Shown here: positions 6,007 through 13,651 of the stretch, piece after piece
How positions within the stretch are numbered: the first letter of the stretch is position 1
Layout: every line of letters starts with the position of its first letter
NCBI GenBank assembly: GCA_003232965.1
Contig: QIKG01000295.1
Location: 1-15,702 of the forward strand
Length of the DNA: 15,702 nt
Source: Oceanospirillales bacterium
GTDB lineage: Bacteria > Pseudomonadota > Gammaproteobacteria > Xanthomonadales > SZUA-36
Direction of reading: 5' to 3'
The notes under the pieces: model-generated
Databases searched by the model: none
Told to the model about the DNA's origin: nothing
Seen by the model: the letters and a program-made list of their open reading frames with translations, nothing else
Program-made: the position numbers and the translations under genes

Positions 6007-8454
6007 ATGAAAAAAATAATTCTCAGCCTATTTTTCCTGACCTTTAGTTACTCGACACTCTCAGCTAGCACTGAGTTTGTTATCAGCGACATTCGCGTGG
6101 AAGGCCTGCAACGAATTACCGAGGGCACGGTATTTAATTACCTGCCGCTGGAAACCGATGACCGACTGACAGCTTTTAACACCCGTTCTGCGATTCGGGA
6201 GTTATATAAAACCGGCTTCTTCGAAGATATCCAATTTAGTCATGATGGTACCATCCTTATTATTACCGTTAAGGAAAGACCCGCTATTTCTGAAATTGAT
6301 ATTTCCGGCAATAAAGCCCTGAAGACAGATGACCTGATGGTGGCCCTGCGTGATATCGGCTTATCGGAAGGTGACACATTCGATCAACTGGCGCTTGACC
6401 GAGTACAGCAGGAGCTAGTTAAACAGTACTATTCACAGGGTAAATATGCGGTAAAAGTCAGCAGCACAGTTAGCCGACTTGACCGCAACCGGGTAAGGAT
6501 TAGCATTAATATGGATGAGGGCAAAAATGCCCGCGTGCGTCATCTTAATATTGTTGGTAACACTCTATTTACTGAAGAAGAATTGCGCGAATCATTTGAA
6601 ACAACTACCACCAACTGGACTAGCTTTTGGACAAAAGACGACCAGTACGCCCGCGAGAAACTCAGCGGTGATACCGAAAAACTGCGCTCTTATTATCAAG
6701 ATCGTGGTTATGTTGATTTTGATATCGAGTCAACTCAGGTTTCCATCAGCCCGAACAAACAAGACATCTATGTCACCGCCAACATCCACGAAGGCGAGCA
6801 ATACACCATTAGTGAAGTCAAACTGGCAGGCGACATGGTTGTTCAAGAGGCTACCCTGCGGCGCTTAGTCATGACCAATGATGGTGATATTTTCTCCCGC
6901 TCGCGAATGGAAAGAAGTGTTGAAAACATCAATGCCATTCTCGCCAATGTCGGTTATGCTTTTGCTAATGTTACTCCTTCACCGGCAATTGACCGGGAAA
7001 ACCGGACCGTTAATATCACCTATTTTGTTGACCCTGGTAAACGCGTGTATGTGCGTAGGGTTCTGTTTGCCGGTAACACCAAAACTCAAGATGAAGTTCT
7101 GCGCCGAGAATTACGCCAGTTTGAAGGCGCCTGGTTTTCACAGGCATCGATTGACCGTACCAAAATCAGATTACAGCGACTGACTTATTTCGATGAAGTT
7201 AATATAGAAACCCCGCAGGTACCTGGAAGCGAAGATCAGGTAGATGTCATCGTCAATGTAAAAGAGCGCCCTTCTGGTAGCTTTTCCGCTGGGCTAGGCT
7301 TCTCTCAGGTACAGGGCTTGATACTCTCCCTAGCTATCAATCAGGATAACTTCCTGGGTACTGGTAATAAAGTCGGCATGTCGATCAGCAGCAGCGCTAT
7401 TCTCAAACAAATTAATCTGTCATATACCAATCCATACTGGACCGATAATGGTATTAGTCGCGGCTTTTTCGCCCGCTATAGCGACTTCGATCAGCGTCAG
7501 GCTAATATTGCTTCATTTACCTCTAGCGAAGGTGCCCTTGGGGTGAATTTCGGCTTCCCGGTATCTGAAGTGGATTATGTCGGCGCCGGGTTATCTTACC
7601 GCGATACCAGCCTGAATATCGGCTCGATCCGCTGTGTAGCATTCGACCCGGAAAGTCCGTTAACTTGTACGGAACTCGGGCTGGTGCCGATTCCCGGCGA
7701 CCCTTTGTCTAACTCGCTGGATGCGAATGGTAACGGCATACTTGAAGACAATGAACGGGAACTGCAAACTATTCAGGCCGATATGAGCTGGTCTCGAGAT
7801 TCACGCGATCATTTTCTCAACCCGAACCGCGGCTCATTGCATCGGCTGAGTGTAGAAGTCGCTATTCCGGGCAGTTCGCGTGAGTATTATAAAGTTAATT
7901 ATAGGTTTGCTAAATATCTACCAGTCTGGCGCTCCCTAGTATTTGCAATAAGGGGCAATATTGGCTACGGCGACGCTTATGATAATTATGATGAAAATCT
8001 CTCTTATACTCCGGGGCCGCCTCAAATTATTGCCGGTGATTGTGATATTGAGGATGTTGTAACCTTAGATACCGGCCTGCCGTTCTGGGAACAGTTCTAC
8101 GCTGGCGGCGTGCGTGATGTGCGTGGCTTTAATGACAACACCCTGGGCCCTAAAGATCAGTTTTGTCGAGCCGTTGGCGGTGACTTTAAAACTACCGGCA
8201 CACTTGAATTGGCCTTTCCTACCCCATTCCTCGGCGGCAGAGGCGGTACTAGGCTAGCGCTGTTTCTAGATGTTGGTAATGCCTTCGAAAACATTAGCGC
8301 CTGGGATGCTGATCGCCTACGCGCCTCAGCCGGAATATCAATGACCTGGCAGGCGCCTGTAGGTCCGATCATTATTAACCTGGCCTACCCAATCCTTGAA
8401 AAACCGGGTGATGACACAGAAACCTTGCAGTTCTCATTCGGCGCCGGGTTCTAG
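6007..8454 (+). CDS. bamA: Outer membrane protein assembly factor BamA
   Basis: BamA is the essential Omp85 core of the BAM complex, which folds beta-barrel proteins into the outer membrane. The 815-residue product (E. coli 810) has a signal peptide (residues 1 to about 20, M-K-K-I-I-L-S-L-F-F...L-S-A). Five POTRA domains follow to about residue 420, the last ending in V-N-V-K-E-R-P. A C-terminal 16-strand barrel ends in F-G-A-G-F with the terminal Phe. The conserved loop-6 V-R-G-F is at 705-708. Unusual features are a cysteine pair (C543, C554) and an EF-hand-like D-A-N-G-N-G-I-L-E-D-N-E at 572-583 in an outer loop, and a short loop 6 with a single Cys720. It stands between rseP and skp; no clear Shine-Dalgarno precedes the ATG. 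Confidence 0.98.
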   Translation: MKKIILSLFFLTFSYSTLSASTEFVISDIRVEGLQRITEGTVFNYLPLETDDRLTAFNTRSAIRELYKTGFFEDIQFSHDGTILIITVKERPAISEIDISGNKALKTDDLMVALRDIGLSEGDTFDQLALDRVQQELVKQYYSQGKYAVKVSSTVSRLDRNRVRISINMDEGKNARVRHLNIVGNTLFTEEELRESFETTTTNWTSFWTKDDQYAREKLSGDTEKLRSYYQDRGYVDFDIESTQVSISPNKQDIYVTANIHEGEQYTISEVKLAGDMVVQEATLRRLVMTNDGDIFSRSRMERSVENINAILANVGYAFANVTPSPAIDRENRTVNITYFVDPGKRVYVRRVLFAGNTKTQDEVLRRELRQFEGAWFSQASIDRTKIRLQRLTYFDEVNIETPQVPGSEDQVDVIVNVKERPSGSFSAGLGFSQVQGLILSLAINQDNFLGTGNKVGMSISSSAILKQINLSYTNPYWTDNGISRGFFARYSDFDQRQANIASFTSSEGALGVNFGFPVSEVDYVGAGLSYRDTSLNIGSIRCVAFDPESPLTCTELGLVPIPGDPLSNSLDANGNGILEDNERELQTIQADMSWSRDSRDHFLNPNRGSLHRLSVEVAIPGSSREYYKVNYRFAKYLPVWRSLVFAIRGNIGYGDAYDNYDENLSYTPGPPQIIAGDCDIEDVVTLDTGLPFWEQFYAGGVRDVRGFNDNTLGPKDQFCRAVGGDFKTTGTLELAFPTPFLGGRGGTRLALFLDVGNAFENISAWDADRLRASAGISMTWQAPVGPIIINLAYPILEKPGDDTETLQFSFGAGF

Positions 8455-8465
8455 AGGGCCGCTGT

Positions 8466-9050
8466 TTGGGTGGCTTGCTGACAAGAGCGCTTTTGACTCT
8501 GGGCCTGGCGACGGGTATCTTGGGGTCAGCGCTTGTCTATGCACAAGTAAACCCCGAGAACCCAGAAGATTCATCCGCGCCTGTAATGGCGCAAAAAACC
8601 GGCTATGCCAATATGAAAATGATACTCGACAATGCCCCACAGATTGTTGCCGGCAGAGATGTCATCGACAAGGAGTTTCGCCCGCGTAACAACGCAGTAA
8701 CCGCAGATGAAAAAAGACTTGGCGCATTACAAGAACGCCTGAATAGCGATTTGGATAGTATTACCCGGGCACAGCTTGATCGTGATATTCGCAGCCTGAA
8801 CCGGGCCATTATACGGCGCAAGGAAGATCTGATTGAGGAAATCAATTTCCGTCGTAATGAAATAGAAAACGGGGTGAGAGAAACCCTGGAACTGGCCATC
8901 AGCATAGTCGCAGAACAACAAGGCTTCGATATGGTACTAACCGATCCGGTGGTGCTTTACCACAGTCAAAGAATTGATCTCACCAGCGCCATTTTAAAAC
9001 AACTACGGCTCGAATATGAAGCTGACCAGCAGGAACAGGCCAGCCGCTGA
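8466..9050 (+). CDS. skp: Periplasmic chaperone Skp / OmpH family
   Basis: Skp is a trimeric periplasmic chaperone that holds unfolded outer-membrane proteins on the way to BAM. The start is a TTG at 8466, chosen because AGAGGG (8453-8458, overlapping the bamA stop) sits 7 bases upstream and because it yields a good signal peptide: hydrophobic core L-L-T-L-G-L-A-T-G-I-L-G-S-A-L with cleavage after V-Y-A (about residue 26). The mature part starts with a polar linker of about 20 residues, then the conserved short strand, a long charged helical coiled-coil region (about residues 65-150, rich in R, E, L) forming the tentacle, and the C-terminal G-F-D-M-V-L-T-D-P-V-V-L-Y strand. At 194 residues it is longer than E. 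coli Skp (161), mostly from the linker and tail. It lies 11 bases after bamA. Confidence 0.92.
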   Translation: MGGLLTRALLTLGLATGILGSALVYAQVNPENPEDSSAPVMAQKTGYANMKMILDNAPQIVAGRDVIDKEFRPRNNAVTADEKRLGALQERLNSDLDSITRAQLDRDIRSLNRAIIRRKEDLIEEINFRRNEIENGVRETLELAISIVAEQQGFDMVLTDPVVLYHSQRIDLTSAILKQLRLEYEADQQEQASR

Positions 9051-9051
9051 T

Positions 9052-10014
9052 ATGGCAGCCTCATTTTCACTGGCGCAACTGGCGGAACACTGCTCTGTAA
9101 AATACAGAGGCGCTGCTGATTCCTGCATTGAAAAAATTGCCACACTTAAATCAGCCGATGCGGATGCATTGAGCTTTCTTGCTAACCCGGCATATCTTAA
9201 GGATCTGGCAAATACCCGCGCCGGTATTGTTATCCTCTCAGCTGAATACCTTGATGAGTATCAGGGAGCCGTTTTAATCAGCGCTAACCCGCAGCTAGAT
9301 TATGCCCGTATAGCCAATTTGATCTACAAAGCTGATCAGCCTCAAGCATTTATTCATCCTCACGCTAGCATTGACCCGGACACTACCATCGGCAGTGGCG
9401 TTTCTATCGCCGCCGGCGTGGTCATCGAGGCGGGTGTCAGCATTGGCAATGACTGCCAGATTGATGCTAACGCCACTCTTTGCCACGGGGTAAGCCTGGG
9501 TGAGCGGGTAATTGTCCATTCAGGTGCGGTCATCGGTGCGGATGGATTTGGCCTAGCATTTGATCAAGATCACTGGGTAAAAATCCCACAACTGGGCAGT
9601 GTTGTCATCGGTGATGATTGTGAAATTGGCGCCAATACCACTATCGACCGAGGCGCAATTGAAGATACCGTGTTAGAAAATGATGTGCGCTTGGATAACC
9701 TGGTACAAGTTGCCCACAATGTTAAAATCGGTGCACATACTGCAATGGCCGGATGCTCCGGGGTTGCAGGCAGCACAACCATCGGCAAATACTGTATGAT
9801 TGCCGGCGCTAGCGGGGTTGGAGGGCATATTGAAATTTCCGATCATGTCACCATAACTGCCATGAGTATGGTTAACAAATCCATACTTGAGCCTGGTTAT
9901 TATGGCTCAGGGGTTGAAGCTCAGCCGCATAGCGAATGGCGTAAAAACCTGGCGCGTTTACGGCATCTGGACAAAACCATAAAAAAATTACTTCAAAGAA
10001 AAAGAGATAAATAA
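9052..10014 (+). CDS. lpxD: UDP-3-O-(3-hydroxyacyl)glucosamine N-acyltransferase
   Basis: LpxD adds the N-linked 3-hydroxyacyl chain from acyl-ACP to UDP-3-O-acylglucosamine, the third lipid A step. The N-terminal domain (about residues 1-95) begins S-F-S-L-A-Q-L-A-E-H. The left-handed beta helix follows, with many I-G-x-x hexapeptides. The catalytic His222 is in Q-V-A-H-N-V-K-I-G, and a C-terminal basic helix ends L-L-Q-R-K-R-D-K. ATG 9052, one base after the skp stop, gives 320 residues and a normal N-terminus. An upstream in-frame ATG at 9016 lies inside skp and adds 12 polar residues. There is no evident Shine-Dalgarno, so translation is probably coupled to skp. fabZ starts 2 bases after its stop. 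Confidence 0.97.
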   Translation: MAASFSLAQLAEHCSVKYRGAADSCIEKIATLKSADADALSFLANPAYLKDLANTRAGIVILSAEYLDEYQGAVLISANPQLDYARIANLIYKADQPQAFIHPHASIDPDTTIGSGVSIAAGVVIEAGVSIGNDCQIDANATLCHGVSLGERVIVHSGAVIGADGFGLAFDQDHWVKIPQLGSVVIGDDCEIGANTTIDRGAIEDTVLENDVRLDNLVQVAHNVKIGAHTAMAGCSGVAGSTTIGKYCMIAGASGVGGHIEISDHVTITAMSMVNKSILEPGYYGSGVEAQPHSEWRKNLARLRHLDKTIKKLLQRKRDK

Positions 10015-10016
10015 CC

Positions 10017-10472
10017 ATGACTAATTTCCAAGCTTTACCGATAGAGAAAATCAAAGAATATCTGCCGCATCGGTACCCCTTTCTGTTAATTGATCGGGTA
10101 ATCGATCACCAAAGTGGTGAGTTGCCCAGTATTACTGCGATAAAGAATGTCACTCATAATGAACCATTTTTTCAGGGACACTTCCCAGATCACCCGGTGA
10201 TGCCTGGGGTGTTAATCATCGAAGCCATGGCACAGGCAGCCGGGGTGCTTGCCAACTTGGAAGAACAAACTGCTGGCAGTGGCAAAGTCATTTACATGGC
10301 CAAAGTCGATAAAGCAAAATTCACCAAACTGGTAGTCCCTGGAGACCAACTGATACTCAAGGCTGTGCAGAAACGCATTAAAATGGGCATGGGCTTGTAT
10401 TCCTGTGAGGCCTTTGTAGATGGCCAAAAAGCCGCCTGTGCTGAAATTCTGTGTGCGGAAAAAAGAGACTAA
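10017..10472 (+). CDS. fabZ: 3-hydroxyacyl-ACP dehydratase FabZ
   Basis: FabZ dehydrates 3-hydroxyacyl-ACP to trans-2-enoyl-ACP in type II fatty-acid elongation, so it competes with LpxA and LpxD for 3-hydroxyacyl-ACP. The 151-residue hotdog-fold protein shows L-P-H-R-Y-P-F-L-L-I-D-R at residues 16-27, catalytic His55 in F-F-Q-G-H-F-P-D-H-P-V-M-P-G, and Glu69 in I-I-E-A-M-A-Q-A-A-G. The length matches E. coli FabZ (151). It is packed between lpxD (2-base gap) and lpxA (2-base gap), the standard arrangement that ties membrane fatty-acid and lipid A supply. Confidence 0.98.
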   Translation: MTNFQALPIEKIKEYLPHRYPFLLIDRVIDHQSGELPSITAIKNVTHNEPFFQGHFPDHPVMPGVLIIEAMAQAAGVLANLEEQTAGSGKVIYMAKVDKAKFTKLVVPGDQLILKAVQKRIKMGMGLYSCEAFVDGQKAACAEILCAEKRD

Positions 10473-10474
10473 AA

Positions 10475-11263
10475 ATGAAACCTAGAATTCACCCAACCGC
10501 CCTGATTGATCCCAAAGCAGAACTGGCAGATGATGTTGAAGTTGGGGCTTTTAGTATTATTGAATCCAGCGTAAAAATTGACAGTGGTTGCCGCATTGGT
10601 CCCCATGTGATCTTGAACGGACGCACCACGCTGGGTAAAAACAATCGAATTTTCCAATTTGCCTCTATCGGCGAAGAACCTCAAGATAAAAAATATGCCG
10701 GCGAAGATACCGCTCTAATTATGGGAGACAATAACACCATACGCGAGCTTTGCACTTTCAGCCGGGGAACCTCCGAACATGTCGGTGGTACTGGTGTCAC
10801 CCGTATTGGTAATGACAACTGGATTATGGCCTGCGTGCATATTGCCCACGACTGTAACTTGGGTAATAACATCACAATGGCCAATAACGCATCGCTAGCT
10901 GGGCATGTCACAGTAGAAGACTGGGCAATATTATCTGGTTATTCGCTGATTCATCAATTTTGCTCGGTCGGTGCGCATAGCTTTACTTCATTCGCATCAC
11001 ATGTAAACCAGAGTATTCCACCCTATGTTGTGGTTTCCGGTGAAAAAGCAAAAACCAAGGGTATAAACACCGAAGGCCTACGCCGCCGGGGCTATACTGC
11101 CGAACAAATACAGCAAGTTCGGCGCGCCTACAAAACCCTTTATCGATCCGAATTGCGGCTAGAAGATGCGCGCGATAAACTTTCGGAAATGGCTGCAGAT
11201 TCTCCGGAAATTAAGGTTCTAGTAGACTTCCTGAATAAAATTGACCGGCCTATTATTCGCTAG
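10475..11263 (+). CDS. lpxA: UDP-N-acetylglucosamine acyltransferase
   Basis: LpxA transfers a 3-hydroxyacyl chain from ACP to the 3-OH of UDP-GlcNAc, the first lipid A step, in the cytoplasm as a trimer. From ATG 10475, 2 bases after fabZ, it is 262 residues, the E. coli length. A longer in-frame start at 10451 lies inside fabZ and is rejected. The beta-helix hexapeptides are clear. The catalytic His125 is in H-I-A-H-D-C, and the C-terminal helical part has the G-L-R-R-R-G-Y signature. The segment G-A-H-S-F-T-S-F-A-S-H puts Phe at 173, where E. coli has the chain-length-determining Gly173 and P. aeruginosa the equivalent Met169. That suggests a short acyl chain, around C10. There is a 3-residue insertion near residue 102 relative to E. 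coli. Confidence 0.98.
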   Translation: MKPRIHPTALIDPKAELADDVEVGAFSIIESSVKIDSGCRIGPHVILNGRTTLGKNNRIFQFASIGEEPQDKKYAGEDTALIMGDNNTIRELCTFSRGTSEHVGGTGVTRIGNDNWIMACVHIAHDCNLGNNITMANNASLAGHVTVEDWAILSGYSLIHQFCSVGAHSFTSFASHVNQSIPPYVVVSGEKAKTKGINTEGLRRRGYTAEQIQQVRRAYKTLYRSELRLEDARDKLSEMAADSPEIKVLVDFLNKIDRPIIR

Positions 11264-11275
11264 GCCGCTGAACCA

Positions 11276-12427
11276 ATGAGCTCCCGTCTTCGTATAGCCA
11301 TGGTAGCCGGTGAAGCCTCCGGAGATCAACTGGCGGCGGGGCTGATTAAAGAATTAAAACAACGATATCCCGACTGCCAAATTATGGGAGTTGCAGGACC
11401 CGCAATGCAGGCCGCCGGTTGTGAGGTCTGGTTTGACAGCGAAGATCTTGCGGTCATGGGGCTGGCTGAAGTTTTACGCCACCTGCCTCGAATTTTCTCA
11501 CTCAGACATCAATTACTAAAACGTCTGGAAGAAAACCCACCCGATCTTTTTATCGGAATTGATGCGCCGGATTTCAATCTTGGACTGGAAAAGAAACTCA
11601 AGGCAAAAGGGATTAAAACGGTACATTATGTCAGTCCGTCTGTGTGGGCATGGCGGCAGAAACGCGTTAAAAAAATCCATCAATCGGTTGACCGAATGCT
11701 CACGCTGTTTCCCTTTGAGCCAAATTTTTACCGCCAACACGGCGTTGATGCCCGCTTCGTCGGTCACCCAATGGCGGATGAAATCCCCTTGCAATCTGAC
11801 CCCATTGAAGCCCGTACAGCCTTGGGTCTTAAGTGCGATTCCAGCAATAGCCCTTGCTATATCGCATTGTTGCCAGGCAGTCGTGCAAGTGAAGTCGAAC
11901 GACTGGGTGAAACCATGCTTGCAGCAGCACAAATTATTTATTCAGCTCACCCAGAGTGTCATTTTTTAGTGCCATTGGCAAATCCAAAACTCACGGCTAT
12001 CTTCAAACAAATGCTACCTGAAAAACTGCCGGTAAGCTGCTTTGAAGGGCAAATGCGTAATATTGTTGCAGCTAGCGATGTGGTACTAGTAGCTTCAGGC
12101 ACTGCCACGCTCGAAACCTTGCTGATCGGGCGACCAATGGTAGTGTGTTACAAACTTGCTGGCTTTACCTACTTTATCGCCCGCAGTTTCAAGCTGATTA
12201 AAAGCGCCTATTTTTCACTACCTAACATTCTTGCTGGAAAAAAGCTGGTGCCGGAATTTGTTCAAGATCAAGCCAGCCCGAAAAACCTGGCAGATGCTGT
12301 CATAGATTGGCTGGAGCAACCGGAAAAACAACAACTCGCTAAACAGGCGTTCCACAACATCCATTTACAACTGCGGCAAAACGCTAGTAAAAATGCCGTT
12401 GCAGCCATCCACGACCTGCTAACTTGA
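11276..12427 (+). CDS. lpxB: Lipid A disaccharide synthase
   Basis: LpxB joins UDP-2,3-diacylglucosamine and lipid X to form the tetra-acyl disaccharide 1-phosphate, as a peripheral inner-membrane GT-B-like glycosyltransferase (family GT19). The 383-residue length matches E. coli (382). Visible signatures are M-V-A-G-E-A-S-G-D-Q at residues 9-18, Y-V-S-P-S-V-W-A-W near residue 120, L-P-G-S-R-A-S-E-V-E-R-L, and A-S-G-T-A-T-L-E-T in the UDP-binding half. The ATG at 11276 is 12 bases after lpxA, with no strong Shine-Dalgarno. Its last codon and stop overlap the TTG start of rnhB by 4 bases. Confidence 0.98.
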   Translation: MSSRLRIAMVAGEASGDQLAAGLIKELKQRYPDCQIMGVAGPAMQAAGCEVWFDSEDLAVMGLAEVLRHLPRIFSLRHQLLKRLEENPPDLFIGIDAPDFNLGLEKKLKAKGIKTVHYVSPSVWAWRQKRVKKIHQSVDRMLTLFPFEPNFYRQHGVDARFVGHPMADEIPLQSDPIEARTALGLKCDSSNSPCYIALLPGSRASEVERLGETMLAAAQIIYSAHPECHFLVPLANPKLTAIFKQMLPEKLPVSCFEGQMRNIVAASDVVLVASGTATLETLLIGRPMVVCYKLAGFTYFIARSFKLIKSAYFSLPNILAGKKLVPEFVQDQASPKNLADAVIDWLEQPEKQQLAKQAFHNIHLQLRQNASKNAVAAIHDLLT

Positions 12428-13017
12428 ATGATCCTAATTCAAACCCTGTAACCGCAGGTGTCGACGAAGCGGGTCGTGGGCCTTTAGCCGGGCCAGTTAG
12501 TGTTGCCGCCGTGATTCTTAATCCTGACAGACCAATTACAGGGCTTAATGATTCTAAAAAACTTACTGCTCGGCGACGCGAATTACTCTTTGATATTATT
12601 TGCGATCAGGCTTTGGCTTGGAATATTATTCAAATTGAAATGGCCATCATCGACCGTATCAACATCCTCCAGGCCACCCTACTGGGAATGCAAAAAGCAG
12701 TCGCTGGATTAAGTCTTAAACCTGAGTTGGTTTTGGTAGATGGTAACCGCTGTCCAGATTTCGGCATAACAGCTGACGCAATTATTGGTGGGGATGCCAC
12801 TGAAGCTGCTATTAGTGCAGCCTCCATTCTGGCGAAAGTCAGTCGGGATCGCTATATGCTGAAACAGCACCAGAGCTGGCCACAATATGGCTTCGATAAA
12901 AACAAAGGTTACCCGACTGCTATACATAGAGCCGCCCTGGAAAAGCACGGCCCCTGTCCCTTACATCGGCATTCATTTGCACCCGTACAACGCGCGTTGG
13001 CCTCTAAGGGAAAATAG
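12424..13017 (+). CDS. rnhB: Ribonuclease HII
   Basis: RNase HII cuts RNA in RNA-DNA hybrids and starts removal of single ribonucleotides misincorporated in DNA. The 197-residue protein (E. coli 198) has the N-terminal G-V-D-E-A-G-R-G-P-L-A-G-P with catalytic Asp14 and Glu15, the third acidic residue in L-V-L-V-D-G-N, and the fourth in S-R-D-R-Y-M. The start is TTG 12424: it overlaps the lpxB stop (TTGA) and no other in-frame start precedes the GVDEAGRG motif. The nearby ATG at 12428 is out of frame. Translation is probably coupled to lpxB. dnaE usually follows in gammaproteobacteria but does not here. Confidence 0.97.
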   Translation: MNDPNSNPVTAGVDEAGRGPLAGPVSVAAVILNPDRPITGLNDSKKLTARRRELLFDIICDQALAWNIIQIEMAIIDRINILQATLLGMQKAVAGLSLKPELVLVDGNRCPDFGITADAIIGGDATEAAISAASILAKVSRDRYMLKQHQSWPQYGFDKNKGYPTAIHRAALEKHGPCPLHRHSFAPVQRALASKGK

Positions 13018-13159
13018 TAGCTCAAAAACCTACTGTTGCAGTCACAGCGGCTACACAGGGGGTGTAAAGGAGGGTAAATAGTAAATAGGCAAAGACGCCC
13101 ACCTTGCCATCAAACCTAGCTTGCATTGCGTCAAAAAAACTGTGATCAAATGATAGTGA

Positions 13160-13645
13160 TTACTGTTTACCAGCCGCGGTATCGACCGCTTTTTCAACTT
13201 CGGCGCGAGTAACCGGCCCGATGAAGGTTCGCACGCGCATTCCCTCAGGATTCACTATGTATGTCGTAGGTAAGGCCCGCGGGATTTCCATACCCTCCGG
13301 CATAGCGTAAACATCCAGCAACAAGATCGGGTAACTGACTTCTATTTTGGCCAGGAACTCATCCAGGCGGGCGCGCTCGATATCTTCATAGTCCAGCCCA
13401 AGCACCGTGATATCATCCCGTTCACTATGCAGCTCTGATAGCTCGGGAATTTCCTTTATACAGGGTGCGCACCAGGTGGCCCAATAATTTACCACCACCC
13501 ACTGCCCCCGATAATCTGAAAGCTGCACTGTGTTACCCGCTAAATTCGTTAATGAAAAATTGTAGGCCGGTTTAATGTCTTCCGCCTGAGAGAGGTTGGG
13601 AAAGACGGCGATAAATATACTAAATAAGAGGCTGATTTTATACAT
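13160..13645 (-). CDS. Secreted TlpA-like thioredoxin-fold protein
   Basis: A 161-residue periplasmic thiol-disulfide protein. A signal peptide covers residues 1-21 (M-Y-K-I-S-L-L-F-S-I-F-I-A-V-F-P-N-L-S-Q-A), so the redox site faces the periplasm. The active site W-C-A-P-C is at residues 58-62, preceded by V-V-N-Y-W-A-T, and the cis-proline loop is A-L-P-T-T-Y-I-V. It belongs to the AhpC/TSA-Redoxin or TlpA/ResA group; whether it reduces a particular partner is not visible. It begins 6 bases after the end of the yihY-like gene on the same strand, so the two are probably one operon. A similar thioredoxin (PA0953) is, from memory, near the same set of genes in P. aeruginosa. It faces rnhB convergently across 142 bases in which I see no clear terminator. 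Confidence 0.93.
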   Translation of the reverse strand: MYKISLLFSIFIAVFPNLSQAEDIKPAYNFSLTNLAGNTVQLSDYRGQWVVVNYWATWCAPCIKEIPELSELHSERDDITVLGLDYEDIERARLDEFLAKIEVSYPILLLDVYAMPEGMEIPRALPTTYIVNPEGMRVRTFIGPVTRAEVEKAVDTAAGKQ

Positions 13646-13651
13646 AGTGGT

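Noticed and set aside
10451..10474. Longer N-terminus for LpxA starting at 10451
   Set aside because: It lies wholly within fabZ; ATG 10475 gives the exact family length and start pattern.
11516..11932. 138-codon minus-strand ORF within lpxB
   Set aside because: Antisense shadow of a clearly coding lpxB; composition shows no recognisable domain.
13018..13159. Intrinsic terminator between convergent rnhB and the thioredoxin gene
   Set aside because: GGCAA/TTGCC (about 13089-13108), TACAC/GTGTA and GACGC/GCGTC pairs exist but stems are 5 bp, and the only homopolymer run (A7 after GCGTC on the plus strand) has the wrong polarity for either gene.
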